Shown piece by piece: positions 36,935 through 49,800 of a DNA stretch of 64,000 nt. The notes beneath the pieces were generated by a model. It searched no databases, was not told where the DNA came from, and saw only the letters and a list, made by a program, of their open reading frames with translations. A program made the position numbers and the translations under genes. This stretch comes from Smittia aterrima (taxonomy: Eukaryota; Arthropoda; Insecta; Diptera; Chironomidae): contig CP093831.1 of assembly GCA_033063855.1 (NCBI GenBank), positions 20,336,001-20,400,000 on the forward strand. The letters are read 5' to 3'. The stretch's first letter is position 1; each line of letters starts with the position of its first letter.

Positions 36935-39900
36935 ATTTTAAATTCTTTTTTCGTCTGGTTTCTTTTAATGTTTGCACAACTTCTTTTTACAGAAGAAAAA
37001 CTTTTAAATGTTTTTTAAGGTTTATTTGCACAGAGCCTTGAACCCTTGTTTTCACTCACGACTGTTGATGCCTGTTATCGAAATCAAACTAAATCACTGG
37101 CGAAAATCACTCTCTGATTTGTCTGATCGCTTCCGATTTTTTTTCTATAAAGGACATCACCGCACATCAACCTTCCCACTCAACGAAAAGTCACAGTGAC
37201 GAACCCCATTTTCCCGAAACTTTGAAATAAGAAGAACACAGAGAAAAAAGAATTTTATGATTCGTGATTCGCTCTCTTTCTTGATGTTATTTTTGCTGTT
37301 AAGCCACAACCCTACAATATTTTACGTCCTTCAGATGACAAATGTGTATGTGTGCAAAGACTAAAAGGATTCTCGGTTAGTTACCTCGTAGACGATTTCT
37401 GCGAAAATGAAATATTTGATAGGAAAATCTTCAAAAACTGTACGAGGACTTAAACAATTCCGGGAGATGCTTTCGCGATAAAAAATAAAATTTATTTAAA
37501 CGATGAAAATCAGCCACGGATAATTATCGAGGAAAGCTGCAGAATTCAAAAATTGTTCATATCCTACCAGCGAAGCGATTGCCATGCGCAGAGCATTAAC
37601 TTTTCAAATCAAATTATGAGTGCTTTTTGTGGCTTTATTTGATTTTTCCTTATTCGACTTTCTATCGCTAGATGCTTTGTTGGTAGATGTAGCTATGGTG
37701 TTCATGTGGAGATTGACTGCGCGTGCTTGAGCTTTGGTCGCCTGGAAAATATTTAAGGACAACAGTTTTCGACAAAGAGACTGTTCGCTTTAAAATCAAC
37801 TAAAAATCATTTCATGTTAATAAAATTTTAAAACAAAAATTGAAAATATCGCGAGTTTGTCAACCCTGTCTAAAGATTAATCCCACTGAGAAAAATTAAA
37901 AATTACCAGAACAAATATTTCTGATAGATGATGGCGCTCCTTCGAAAAGGAGAGCACGATACACCTACGATTGGTTGTTGTACAACTGTATTTTGTCTCT
38001 TCATGTCTTGCGCAATGCGAATGCATTCGAATTTGAATCTTTGCTGTCGTGTCTAGTTTTTGCTTTCTCGCTTGCTGTTGAATTTGTAGGATGCGGGAGG
38101 ATGGTAAAGAATTTTTGATACAGCTTTTCGAGCAATAGTAAAAGTTAGTAATCTACATAATGTAAAAGAGATTATAATGATTTCCATGTTGCTTGTGATG
38201 AAGCATAAATACCGATCGCATTTAATAGAACAAAATGATTGCTTCGCTGGAGAAATCTAACCTTTTCCCCTCCCCCTCCAAAATGTATATCCATTTTAAC
38301 TAAGTCGATACAAGATTTAATTTCAGAATTGGGCTCATGGATTTGATAAATGTCAATTGAGAAACGATGATTGCAATTTATTTTCTTTACACTGCAAGCT
38401 CATACATTCCGAGAGAAAAAGAAATTGGCTTTGGCGCCGAATTGAAAATCTATTTACATAAATTGATTTTCATGAAACGAAAAACTTCTCTGTGTACTTA
38501 AGGGAGAGAGACTTACAACTCGTTCAGTTCATATATCTAAAGTTCATAAACACTCGTCGAATGTGTAAACAAATGTTTCTGAATCGATGTCAGAATCGAA
38601 TCATACCGCGCAGCGTCTCGCCGTACAAAGTGTGTGCGTACAGCTGGAACGAATTTGACTTTTTAAGAGGGAATCTCTTCTCTTTATTTTCCTTTTGTCG
38701 GTCAATGGTGATGTTGTTTCAACAAACATGCCTCGAGTGCTGTTGACGGCTGATGATATTATTGTGCAACAAGAGAGAAAATATGATTCTTTAGACAAAC
38801 AAATAAAGAAGAGCCAGTGTCAGTAAACGAATCGCTCTGATTATTTAATTGCGATGAGAAAATGTTAAATCGAATTTTATCTTTCATGTCTGAAAAAGAC
38901 GTCGAAACTCAATTTCATTACGATTCCCCCTCTAATTAAAATGAAGAACTCAATTGCTTGCTATTGATGTTTTAATTGACTCGCATGCCTTAGCCTTAAT
39001 GTTCTCACCAGATATCAAGTGAACTGTCTAAAGCAATTGAAAAATTCGAAGAAAGTCAAACAATTAAAAAGTTCATAATGTTTCGTCGTAAGGTTTGTGT
39101 AAAAAAATTCTTTATTGTCTAATCTTAAAATAAATAACTATGCAATGTTGTTTTGACAGAATTTCTCGTTTACTTTCATCATTATCATATAAAACGTATA
39201 TAAGTTTCTTTAAAGTATTTTTTGGCACTACAAAACTTGGAAACATTCTCTTTCAAGTGAAGGACAAAATGAAATTTCTCCTACAAAAGCGTCTCCTTCT
39301 TGAAACACCCTCTCTACTGTTGTGTTTTTGTATAAATTGAACTGGGGAAGAGAATCAAAGAGAAACGCTTCCTCGAGAAATGCGTTTTTGGGAAAGTCAA
39401 TCACTAGTTTTCTTTACTATTCACTTCAATACCTTCTCGAAGTCTAAATATACTACAACACGACCATTTAAACGCCAATCCATTATTATAAACTCGGGTT
39501 TTATGTGTTTTCAACTTTGTTAAGTGGGTAAATGTACACTATTCGACATCTTTAAAAATAGATTAATGTTTTTTAATTCAAAAGAGAGAAAGCATAATTA
39601 AAAGTTTTTTTTTCGTTTCTGTGATCCGAATGAAAAACTGCGAGACACTAAGTAGTCGAATTTTCGTTGCATGTTTTACACATTTTCATTTTATCTTTTT
39701 AGATATCAATGACGTTGTTTATTTGAATTTTGAAATAAAAACGAAGAAGTGATAGATTGCATGACTTTGGACCTTTCAAAACAATTTAGTCAAATAATTT
39801 CTTGCGAAGAAAAATATTTTTGGTATCATTCTACCCACCGTCTTCACAAATACACAAATATACATGTAAACTTTACTGCGTTATGGCTCTGCTTCAAGTC

Positions 39901-40024
39901 TATATTATTCAATGCTATGAAACATTGTCAAATTAATATAATTTGAGGAGGAGAAACACAAGAAATAGACGCATCGCCTTCACAGAATATTTCGAGTTTA
40001 TTTCACATGAAAGACTTTTCCTCT
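36935..40024. other. Intergenic region between Hr51 and unc-5
   Basis: About 3.1 kb, presumably Hr51 promoter sequence at the left and unc-5 3' untranslated sequence at the right. Open frames at 38492-38746, 39140-39340 and 39749-39946 look random. A small hairpin (CTCCTT...AAGGAG) is near 37936-37951. One possible terminal exon on the minus strand is listed separately. Confidence 0.45.
37604..37741 (-). CDS. Possible unassigned terminal exon
   Basis: After a good acceptor (ATTTTCCAG), 45 codons stay open to TGA, with a hydrophilic Lys/Ser/Asn/Thr-rich translation beginning ATKAQARAVNLHMNTIATST. Local GC content at the start is higher than the surroundings. No partner exon was found and no family is recognised. 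It could be a 3' exon of an unannotated minus-strand transcript, or chance. Confidence 0.2.
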   Translation of the reverse strand, partial: ATKAQARAVNLHMNTIATSTNKASSDRKSNKEKSNKATKSTHNLI

Positions 40025-42856
40025 TTAATATAGTAAAAGATTGTTCAGGAAAATATCGTCGCCGTATTTCTGCTTCACAAAAATCTCCATGTTCAGCTTA
40101 TTAACGTTATAGTTGCTTTTTTCGAGTAAAAAATCACAATGAAGTAAATAAGAGTTCTTCCAAAGATGCGAGTAAGGAATTTTCTGAGATTCGTTTCTTG
40201 TTGACCAGCCACCAGATGTTATCAATGAAACCCAAAGATCTTCTTTGTTGTTTTTAAATAGGAAATCTTTGCTAAGCATGAGAAGGTCATTGCCTAGGTT
40301 TTTCTCAATGATGGAGCAATAGTCAATCGACGATCGATAATCTTCGACGATGTAAATTCTCACGTTGAAATCGCCGGCTGGCATTTTATGCTTAGGTCCG
40401 AACAGTGCAATCTTCATGCGTTTCTCGACTGGCAGATCAGGTGACTTGCTCTCTCCAACGAGCAAAAGTTTCCCGAGAACTCTCGAAATAATAAAAGCAT
40501 TCCTTGAGTCGAGTTGAATAAAAGCGAGTGGGTTAATCACGTCGTTGCTTGTCGAAGCTATGCGGGTCCACTTGTCTTTTTCATCATCCATGTCGATGTA
40601 TGTCTTCTTGTTGTCGTTGGCACAACTATTGTGCAGCAGCGAAATCGTCCAGTTCTCATAGTGATTCGCACAGTGTGGGAACTTAAGAATTACTGGCTTG
40701 TTAAGTAGAACATCGCTAGGTCCGCAATAAATAATTGAGCTCAAGTGCGTCGAGTTGTCGTTGAAGTTACATGTAATTTGATTTTTAATAAATTCGTTGT
40801 GTAAAACGGTTAGGAAGATGTTGTACTTCCTCGTCCGCTCGAATGTCAGTTCTGGTATCGAAAGCGACGTTTCTAAATGTTCTAGCTCCAGCCACCCACC
40901 GTTTGAAGTGACTGTTTGCTCAATCATGTTCGACTTTGGCTGATTCTTATCGTTGAGCAACGAGGTAGTAGATGAGGACTCCATATCAATGACCTGAGTT
41001 GAATTCACTATAATTATTGTCGGCGAAATGAAAAGAGAGAAAGACAACTCAATAAGTCGGCGACGATCACAATCTTATTAATGAACTTACATGATTCTGT
41101 GCTGCTCGAAATTGTATCCGACTGAAGTTTTCTTGTCGAAGATGTGTTTGAGTTTGATATTTTGCTGCTTATCTTATCAAAAGGAACTGAGTAAGTGATG
41201 GCGAGCTGGGGTTCGTGGTAATGATTCTCGTGGAAGTTGTTTATTGCTCCTCGATTCGGGAAAGCAGGTGGCGGATTGAAGTCGGGCGCCAACGTGTTGT
41301 ACTCATAAGTGTACGATGCTGATTTCTTCGTTGGTTGTAATTGTTGCCGGTAACGTTTCTCCCCTTCATAGCTCTTTGGTTGAATTTCTAAAATTTCTGT
41401 TAAGATAAGAAGAATTATCTTTTTAATTAATTTCTAGGCTTCGTATTTTGCTTCAAATTCAATTACCATTATCAGTAACAATGTAATCAGGAATCGCTGG
41501 TTTCTTTCGCTTCGAATGAGCAAATAGAGCAGCCAGAACGACACACAGTGCCGATACGATGATCAACGAGAGATAGATAATACGATCAGATGCTTTCTCA
41601 GTGACTTTTTCAGAGCAACTTCCATCTTTACATTCCATCGTTTCAACTTCTTTGCCTTGACAGTCGTCTGGTGACTTAGAATTGCAATTTCTCTGTCTTA
41701 TCTTTATGCAATCGATACTACATGAAGACCATTCGCTCCACCTTTTCTCGCTCCGGACGACAACTGGAACTGGATTCGAAACTTTCTTGCCGACAATGTT
41801 TTTAGCAACGCAAGAATAATTCCCAGAATCTTGAACCTTCGCAGAATGAATGATCAAACTCCCGTCTTGTGTCATTGTAACGGCTGAGTTTGGTTCGATC
41901 TTTAAATTATTTCGCTGCCATGATCTAGCAGCTGGAGGGGTTGCGCTTGGTAGTGTGCACTTTAGTTCTAATGGAAACCCTGGTTCAATTCTTGCGCTCG
42001 GCGGTGACAAAATGAAATTCTTCTCGAGATCTACAAATAAATCATGTCGGAGTATGTTAATTTGGAATTTTCTAACATGTGCTTTGAAACTCACGAGCTA
42101 ACACTATCGTTGCGGGCCGACTTTTGACTTCTCCGCCAGAGTTTCTTGCGATACATTCACAGTGAAACGGACTAACAAAGAATTGTTCAAAGTATGCCAG
42201 CGAAATCTCGGCAGTAGCTTCCAACGTTCGAACGCCGCTCTGGGGGTTCACATGCGATTCTTTTGTTGTGGGTGGGTTAGTTTTGGTATCGTTTAGGCAT
42301 TGAAAAACCAGCTGTTGATCGTGTTGATTTCGTCGTAAAGATGTTCCGAAAAAAATAGATGCGCGGAGAGGAAGAGAGATCACAAAAAAGAAAGAGAAAT
42401 TTATAAACATCATCGTGACAATGAGAAGGAAATTGTTATTCTTGAGATGACATTGTGATGATTGAATGAGAAACTCACGTCAAGTGCATTCGTTGCTTTG
42501 CATTTTAATATCGCTTGACGATTCTTCATGATGTAAGTGTTTTCGGGGCTTTTAGTTAAGAATGGCGTGTTCCGGTCAAAATCATCCGGATGGCCAAACG
42601 TTTCGATGCCACTTGATCCTTGATCATACTCGTTTGAGTAGTCGCTTTCGCTTTTGGTGTCGTCGTCTTCATCTTCATTCTCGTCTTGGTCGATGGTCAT
42701 TCCGGCATCCGGTAACAACGCCAGACCATGTGATTGCGTATTCTTATTAGTATGTACGGCATGTTTTCTGTGGACATTGTTCGACTGGCTTAATGAAGAA
42801 CACACGAAGAAGATTGTACAAAACGCCACTTTGAAATTAAGGACTTGGTGTTTCAT
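40025..42856 (-). CDS. unc-5: UNC-5 netrin receptor lacking the death domain
   Basis: Repulsive netrin receptor on axons and migrating cells. Exons (minus) are 42856-42479, 42311-42095, 42030-41467, 41396-41091 and 41007-40025, giving 815 aa. The order is: signal peptide; acidic linker; first Ig domain (NTPFLTKSPENTYIMKNRQA); second Ig domain with a WQRNN core and DSGNYSCVAKN; one TSP1 repeat (RWSEWSSCSIDC); transmembrane helix (IIYLSLIIVSALCVVLAALF) with HSKRKK after it; ZU5 domain from GGWLELEHLETSLSIPE; UPA domain (ITSGGWSTR, YSHLWKNSYLLHC). The protein stops right after UPA (DDIFLNNLLLY), so the usual C-terminal death domain is absent. No splice donor lies between the UPA end and the stop. 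Only one TSP1 repeat is present; vertebrate members have two. Confidence 0.88.
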
Positions 42857-44504
42857 TTTGCTGTTTCGTCTCGTTGTTTACGGGTTACGTGTTTTGTCTT
42901 GTCTTTGATGTTAGATTTTTCTTTCGTTTATTTCTTATTTTTAGAAATACCTGAGGAGGAAAATTTTTTGTAAAATTTATGACTCTTACTGCAGCGTACC
43001 GTCGTTCGTTTTCAGAATAGATTCAATTTTTATTATTTTGAGTGAGAGAAGACGACATATGCTGCTGTTGAATTATTCATTTCCGCTTTAACATAAATTT
43101 TCTTCGTTCGTCTTGTCATTTCTCTGCTCTGTGGGATGTATGGTTTTTAATTGGAGATACTCTGAATACGTCGACGGAGTAAGCGGCAGTTGTTTTGTAA
43201 ATTAATTTGACGCTATTATAGATTCTTTGTTTTTGAATAATTAACGGCGCAAATCATGTCTCTCTCTCTTATCAAGATGCACTATTCAACTTTTCTAATT
43301 CCGTGTAACTAGCGAATGTAATTATGTAATTAATGACTGCACTTAATAGGTCAGCGTAGAGTTGAAAAGAGGCTGAGTAAGAAACATTACCATTTAGTCA
43401 TTCAACGAAAAATTAGATAACTCCCAAACTAAACTTTTGAAAGACTATTCACAAGATGTAAGGTCACTGATTTAGCTATCAGCCTCATTAAGTTAATATG
43501 ACAACCACATCATCTTTAATTCTCAGTGAAGCATTTTATTATATATGATAAGGAAACGAGAAGATGTTTGCTCACTTGGTTTTCCACCACTGGCTCTTAA
43601 AATAATCGGGGAAGCACTAACACACAAGCAAAATGGATGAATCATAACAACCCTGTTTCCTTCTTCACAAATTTTCACAATTTTCACGCTCGGAGAGAGA
43701 GAAAGAGGATTTCCATAATTTTCGTTTCTTCTTTCTGAAGTTTTCGTTTGAATAATTGAGCTCTTAATTTTAAATTAATTTAAATCGAGCACGATAGTTC
43801 AGTGCTCGATATATGATAGCACAAATTAAAAATCGATAGACGTGAATATTTGAGAGGTGTGTGGGAAAAATGCCAGGAAAATCCTCATAAGAATTAGATT
43901 ATAAATCTTTCTTTGCTTGTTTATTGTCTGATGGAATTTTAAGGTGCATTGGGCTTATCTTTTACGACTGCATTACCTTAGCATTTGAAGATTCAAGCAC
44001 AACATGTCGCTTTCAAGAGCTACGAAAACACCATGTTTGAACTATTCTTTCATAATTAAATAATTAGTTTCACATTTCTTTTTTTCCTTTTGATTCTCTT
44101 GGTTCACGAAAACAACTTATTTTTCACGCAAGTTTTTAACTTTGTAGCCATATATTTGAGCAGGAGTCACTTCCACTTGATGTAATACAGCTAATTGAAC
44201 TCGTTTTTATTAACTAACGAATTGATAAAACATTTAGAAAGCCTTAAATATTTCTTTTAATGAGCGAACGCGACCATTGTATGAAAAAGAAAAAAATGAA
44301 CTGACTGACGCCAGAGCTTTTGAAAAATCAAGCATTGAAAACAAATTGTAGAAGAAAATTTGAGTCATAGAATCCGTTAAACAGAAATATTTTTGATATA
44401 TTTATTAAGTAAATTAATCACACATTTTTAACTTAGAATATCATCTTATATTTTAAAATAGAAAAAAGAAATTATGCAACATTTTGATCGTTTGAATTTT
44501 TAGT
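42857..44504. other. Intergenic region between unc-5 and the RBM45-like gene
   Basis: About 1.65 kb of AT-rich DNA with the unc-5 promoter side on the left. A short TC dinucleotide run lies near 43260. No coding or RNA gene is recognised. Confidence 0.45.
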
Positions 44505-46539
44505 TTACACTGCATCTTCATTTCTTGATCGCTTTCGTTGATCAGCTTGCTCCTCTGCTTCGAGCACTTTCAAACGGACTCCGTAGATATCGGCGCCGTG
44601 TAAAACGCTCATTGCCTAAAGAAAGTTAAGTAATGTTGAACAGTTTTCCAAATGACATTTAGCTACGTACCTGCTTGGCACTATCTGCTGTTGAAAATTT
44701 CGCGTATCCGCAATTCCGATTATTAATCAGGTACCTACAAAAATAATATAATTTCAGTATGAAATCGAGGTTTGAAGTAAAATGTTCGTACACATCAATC
44801 AAATTCCCGAATCTACAGAAAACCTGCTTCAGTACGTGAACTAAAAGGAAATTAAATATATGCATTAGTTTAATTTATTAAACCTCTTGATCTACAGTCT
44901 GCACTTACCTGGTAATGAGTGCGGCGAACATACTATAAAGCATCGCTGCACGCAGTTGGTTTCTTTTGAGAGCGGTTGGATTGGAGGCAGGTTTACAGAA
45001 CAAAACGATGAGTTATTACTGCCAGTATCGAATAACGATGAACCTTCTAGCAGTGGAAAATTCTTAAGCTCTGAACTAAGTTTAACGATAAGACGCTCGC
45101 CGGGAGGATATTCGAAACCGTGAAGTTTTTGTCGAGCGTGCTGAGCTGCTTGTTGAGTTCTGTAAACAACTGTAGCACTGTTGGAAATATCTAATGAGTA
45201 AACAAAAAGAAATAAAATCGATAAAGGTCGCACACGATCCATTTACACATCCATAAATATCAAATTACCTAAATCGTTATTCATTTTACAAAAGTCCAAA
45301 TTCGGCACGATGTCAAACTTTAAGAGAATCGTCAAAGACTGAAATGTTTACTATTTATTTTTTTTACTTACAAGTTTCCAAAGCTGGTCATGTGTTATCT
45401 AATGAGAGAGAAAGGTTAATGTCAGCACCTTCACTTCTTATTAATAACTAACCATTGGGCTACAAATAACATGCAACACGTTGTCGTTATTTCCTGTGAA
45501 GTCCGACATAGCACCAAGGCCTGGCAATGGATTAAGTAAAAGAGAACTATTCCTATCGCGGTCGTCTGTCACATAACTGTGATTGCTCTCTTGAGACGAT
45601 GATGACGAACGGCTTGGCTTTGGCTCTAAAATGTTTATTTTTTTTGGGTTGGCTCGAATTAAAATTAAATAAATAATTCCATAATTACCAGCAAACACTG
45701 CCCGATATTTTTCATCGCAATTTTCAAATGCTAATGCTGCTGAACTGAATCTTTTAGGAGAATGAAAAATGAATTCATGATTCAGAATTTAAATTCGCTA
45801 ACATCCAAAATATTTTGAAGATTTGTATGACAGAGTTCAAAAGTGAAAGTTATTATTTTCTACCTTTCACTGTCGAATCCACAAAATTTCTTTGTTGTCA
45901 CAACCTTTTACTTACTTTTTGAATCTGATGTAAGCAAATTGTTTTCCATCTCGAGTTTTTCGGTCCCTAAAAATCATTACAGTTCAGAAAATACTTCATT
46001 TGTCGTCGGATTAGCTAAGCTTACCTCACAATCATCACATCATCAATGTCACCGTATTTTTTAAACTCATCATAAAGCTCGTCTTCCGTAAGCTCCTTCG
46101 GAGTAATAATGAAGAGTCTCTGAGCCTTCTCCTCATCTCTGCTTTGTGCTGAAGCTGATCCACACTGACGAGCCGCAGCAATCATCACTTTAATCGGCCG
46201 CGGAGATTCACCTATCAATTCACCATTCATTCTCTCACAAGCTGTTGCCGCTTCTGATGTTTTCGAGTATTTAATGTAAGCAACTCCCTTACTTGAGCCA
46301 TCACGATCCTTTAAGATTCTAATCTCTTCAATACGGCCTAAAAACAAAACGAATTAAAATCTGGCTACAGTGAATTTAACATACCTGGTTTAAAGAAACA
46401 TACCAAATTCATTAAAACTATTTCTAAAATCCTGTTCGGATGCTGTCTTACTGCAAACAACAAAAAGCCTTGACATTGGAGGGAAATCAGTACAAGGAGG
46501 ATCAGAATTCGAGGATTTGAATCTTTTCTTGTTGCTCAT
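44505..46539 (-). CDS. RBM45-like RNA-binding protein with several RRMs
   Basis: Likely ortholog of vertebrate RBM45 (Drb1), a neural RNA-binding protein. Eleven exons (minus): 46539-46404, 46337-46025, 45966-45916, 45744-45689, 45625-45453, 45398-45372, 45317-45269, 45190-44909, 44840-44792, 44734-44671 and 44615-44505, encoding 436 aa. RRM1 has RNP2 SRLFVVCSK and RNP1 SKGVAYIKY. RRM2 has RLFIITPKEL and KQFAYIRF, followed by AALAFENCDEKYRAVFAEPK, which is characteristic of RBM45. A divergent middle RRM spans LHVICSP...ATVVYRTQQAAQHA, and the last RRM has RCFIVCSPHSLP and NCGYAKFST. The C-terminus (DQRKRSRNEDAV) is basic, as expected for a nuclear-localisation signal. The ATG at 46539 is preferred over upstream in-frame TTG codons. 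Confidence 0.82.
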
Positions 46540-46863
46540 TTTATTTCTAAATAATAAAATTTCACTCTGTCGTCGCAAAGATAAATTGTTACTTCGAAAC
46601 TTCGAAACTGCTTTTCGAGTGAAAATGATATTGCGGGACTGTTCAAACTCACGTAGCTACAAAATTGGGCAATGAGCTTTTCTTGAGTGCGTGATCCATG
46701 ATTTTCTTGATTTTTAAGTAGCCGAGTTCTTATTTAACAAAATTATCAAGTGATTTATTAAAGGAAGAGTTGGTTGAGGCCGTTCCACTTGAAGAATAAA
46801 GAAGAAAGTTTTTTTTTTATAAATTTCGGTTATTTTATTCAAATTGAAATTCTTTACAAAAAA
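46540..46863. other. Spacer between Integrator 1 and the RBM45-like gene
   Basis: About 320 bp between tandem minus-strand genes. It contains the IntS1 polyadenylation signal (AATAAA on the minus strand, near 46832-46840) and the presumed RBM45-like promoter. Confidence 0.5.
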
Positions 46864-49800
46864 TTAATGCTGAAGCTTCATCGCATTGATTACTTTCCTC
46901 AATGGAATGAAAGTGTTGTTCTTTGAAGTTATTCCAAGATTGAAGACGCATTGAAGAATCTCAGAAGCATACTCTTGAAGTGAAAGAACAATTTCTGTTA
47001 GGTTTTCTAAAACCGACGATGAAATTGTTGTATCGTCATTGTGCAAGCACTGAAGATATGCGTTGAAACAGCTTGAATTGACGATTGAATTGCCAGGGTT
47101 ATGCTTCAATATTTTAAGCAGCATTTGATGAGAGAGATTTCGGATATCTGACGATGAATTGAAAATTAACTCGGTGAGCTTCCCAAAGATTTCAACAAGT
47201 AAATTAGGTTGTCGATGAGTCAGACTTTCGATATCTTGTAACGTTGCTAAAAGTTCTTCGTGTGTCATCTTCGATGGATTTCCGAGCTTGGAAGCAATTG
47301 ATCCTTGATTGGTGTCAGGTCTTGTAGTCAGTGGGGCAGGCACTGAAATTCCACTCTTTGTAATAAAATGAGTTGAGGACATCAGTTGTTGTAACGGAAC
47401 GAGATCTCTATTCTTTAAGTAGATTTGTGTGAAGAGCTCATTATTTTGATTGATAATTTCATATGCTGAAGTTGGATTCGCTGACGCATAAGATTTTAGG
47501 AACTCCATAAGTCGACAAATCAACCAAACTAAGCCGTGACTATGATTCTGAAGCATATGGAAACAACAGTTGATCGCCGCATGAAAAGCATTCTTATGAG
47601 CGTCGTCAAATATGTAAGGGCGGAGAAGCTCGAGGACGCTTAATATTTGACCAAAGAACGTTATGTGGTGTCCTTGTCTTAAAATTCTCATGTCGATGTG
47701 TCCTCGGCCGGCCATCAGAGAAGCAATCATTGGCAATTCCCTCAGCAACAACGAAGGGTGAGTTGCAGCCATTTTGCGGATCGTCAATTCAACGTCTTGG
47801 CTAAAAGCTTCGAAGTCTCGTTTGTACGATAAACTTGCGATTGTTGTAATGATTGTATGAGTCCATTTGTCGCTAGTGCAGCCGAGAGTGTCTGTGATTG
47901 AATCCATTTTAGAGATGATATCTTTACATTCCGGAGCTGTAAACATGTGAGGGATATTCATATAAAGTCGGTGCATGAATTTATCCTTCACTCGTTTCTC
48001 TAAGATCGATGATTCAAGATGTTCCATTATCATGGTCAAGCTTAGTTCGCTAGGATGCAGACAGTTTAACAGCAGCGATACACGTTCATTCATTTTTGAT
48101 TCAAGAGTAAAAAGTATCTCTTCTTCCCTCAAAATATAGTCGATGAAGGCTCTAGTCTTGTTGTCGTCAAGAATCAAAACGTATTCAATCTGCTCGTGCT
48201 TTGCCACTGCCTTGTCTCGTCCTTGCCAAAGTTTTGGATTTCGAATGATTGCATCGACGAAGTCAAGCACTGAAGATGGATCATAAATGCCTGAGTTTCG
48301 CTGGCTCAGAAGTTTATCAAGAGCTAATGCAATGGTCGACCAATTAGCTTGATGTATCAAAAGCGAAAGAAAGTAAGGACGATAAATTTGAATATTTTTT
48401 CCGAAAAGCAGCGATACTTGAATGTCTTGGTTGGTGCGTATCAATTCGGAATCGAATTGAACAAGCCAATCCACAATAATTCCGCTCTTGTTGACGCTTA
48501 ATTTTTCGCTGTCCTCTTTCAACATCACTGCCATGTAATCGATGAGCGCTGATAATTTGCTTTGTTTTAAGTTCTTTAGGTTGAGGTTTTGATGAGCAAA
48601 ATTTTCTATATCGAATGAGTGCGTTGAATAGAAAAGCTTCGACATAATATGATGAATGTTTCTTCCTGACTCATTCAATTTCATTGTTGATTGCAATGAC
48701 TCATTTGCTTTGCTTTCCGCCAGAACGTCACCGAGTAATGAAGATACTTTAAAATTGCTAGACAACTTTCCGCTTCTTGAAGATGAGTTTGATTCAGGTT
48801 TTATCTTCGATGGTTCATACTTTTCCAGCATTTGAACTTCCTCAACAACTTTTGTCTCGCGGACTACTTCTCCTGGTTCCAACGAACGTAAATATTTCAT
48901 TGCAATGTGACCGTTTTTAGAACCACGCAGCTGTTGAATTTCGATAAACTGAACAAGATACGCTCGGTTCATAATTGCTTCATTGATTTTGTCAGAATCT
49001 TGTACAACTGCCGAGTCAAGTAATGCTAACAGCTTGCTCATGGAGTCTTTAGGTGTACCGAAACTTTGAATGAACAAAATCAACTGTTCAATGGTGAGAT
49101 CTTGCAATGCTACGTCTATCATTCTTTCGATCGAACTTCTTATCATCTTTAGCTTCAACCAGTCAGGAAGGATTTGCACCTTCTCATCAGTTTCGACACT
49201 GAACGCTTGAGGAAAGTTAGGATTGCTCGCAGGGAAGAAATAATCAAGCAGCTCCATGGCGCCGACAAGCTCCTTCGACTCGCTCAAGAGAATAATCAGC
49301 GCATGAATAAAATTCAAGTGCATGTGACACTGAGTGCCGTCGGCAAAATGAACGACAAGTAAATCCGGATATTCAGGCAATGTGATCTCTGCGTTGTTTT
49401 CTTTCATCTTAATGATAAAATTGTTGAACATTATGAAAAGATAGTTCAGTGCTTGAAACTTCTCATGATGTTTTGGATCGTCGTCATTTTTAGGAAGAAT
49501 TGATGCAAACACGCTGCTTCTTTCAACGATCAGAAGAGACCAACAAGCGACATGTTCTAACATATCAGTCACTGAATCGTTAAGAGTGTTGGTCGCAATG
49601 AATTGGATGTAAGTCATTATCAGTTCCGGTGAGTTTTCCACTTGACATGCCGATCGAATTTGTGAAACGATGCGTTCACAAATGTATGGAAAAGAAGGAA
49701 TCATTGGCAAGTATTTCAATAACCAATCAGATTCCATTTCAGGTTCAATCTCCTCTGTCATTTCCTTTTGCTCTTCGACATTTTTAAGAAGCAGTTTAAA

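Noticed and set aside
37921..37960. Hairpin CTCCTT/AAGGAG considered as a microRNA
   Set aside because: Stem only 6-7 bp and no known mature sequence recognised.
38000..38110. Long minus-strand open stretch without an early ATG (QQQARKQKLDTT...)
   Set aside because: No convincing splice sites on both sides and no family resemblance.
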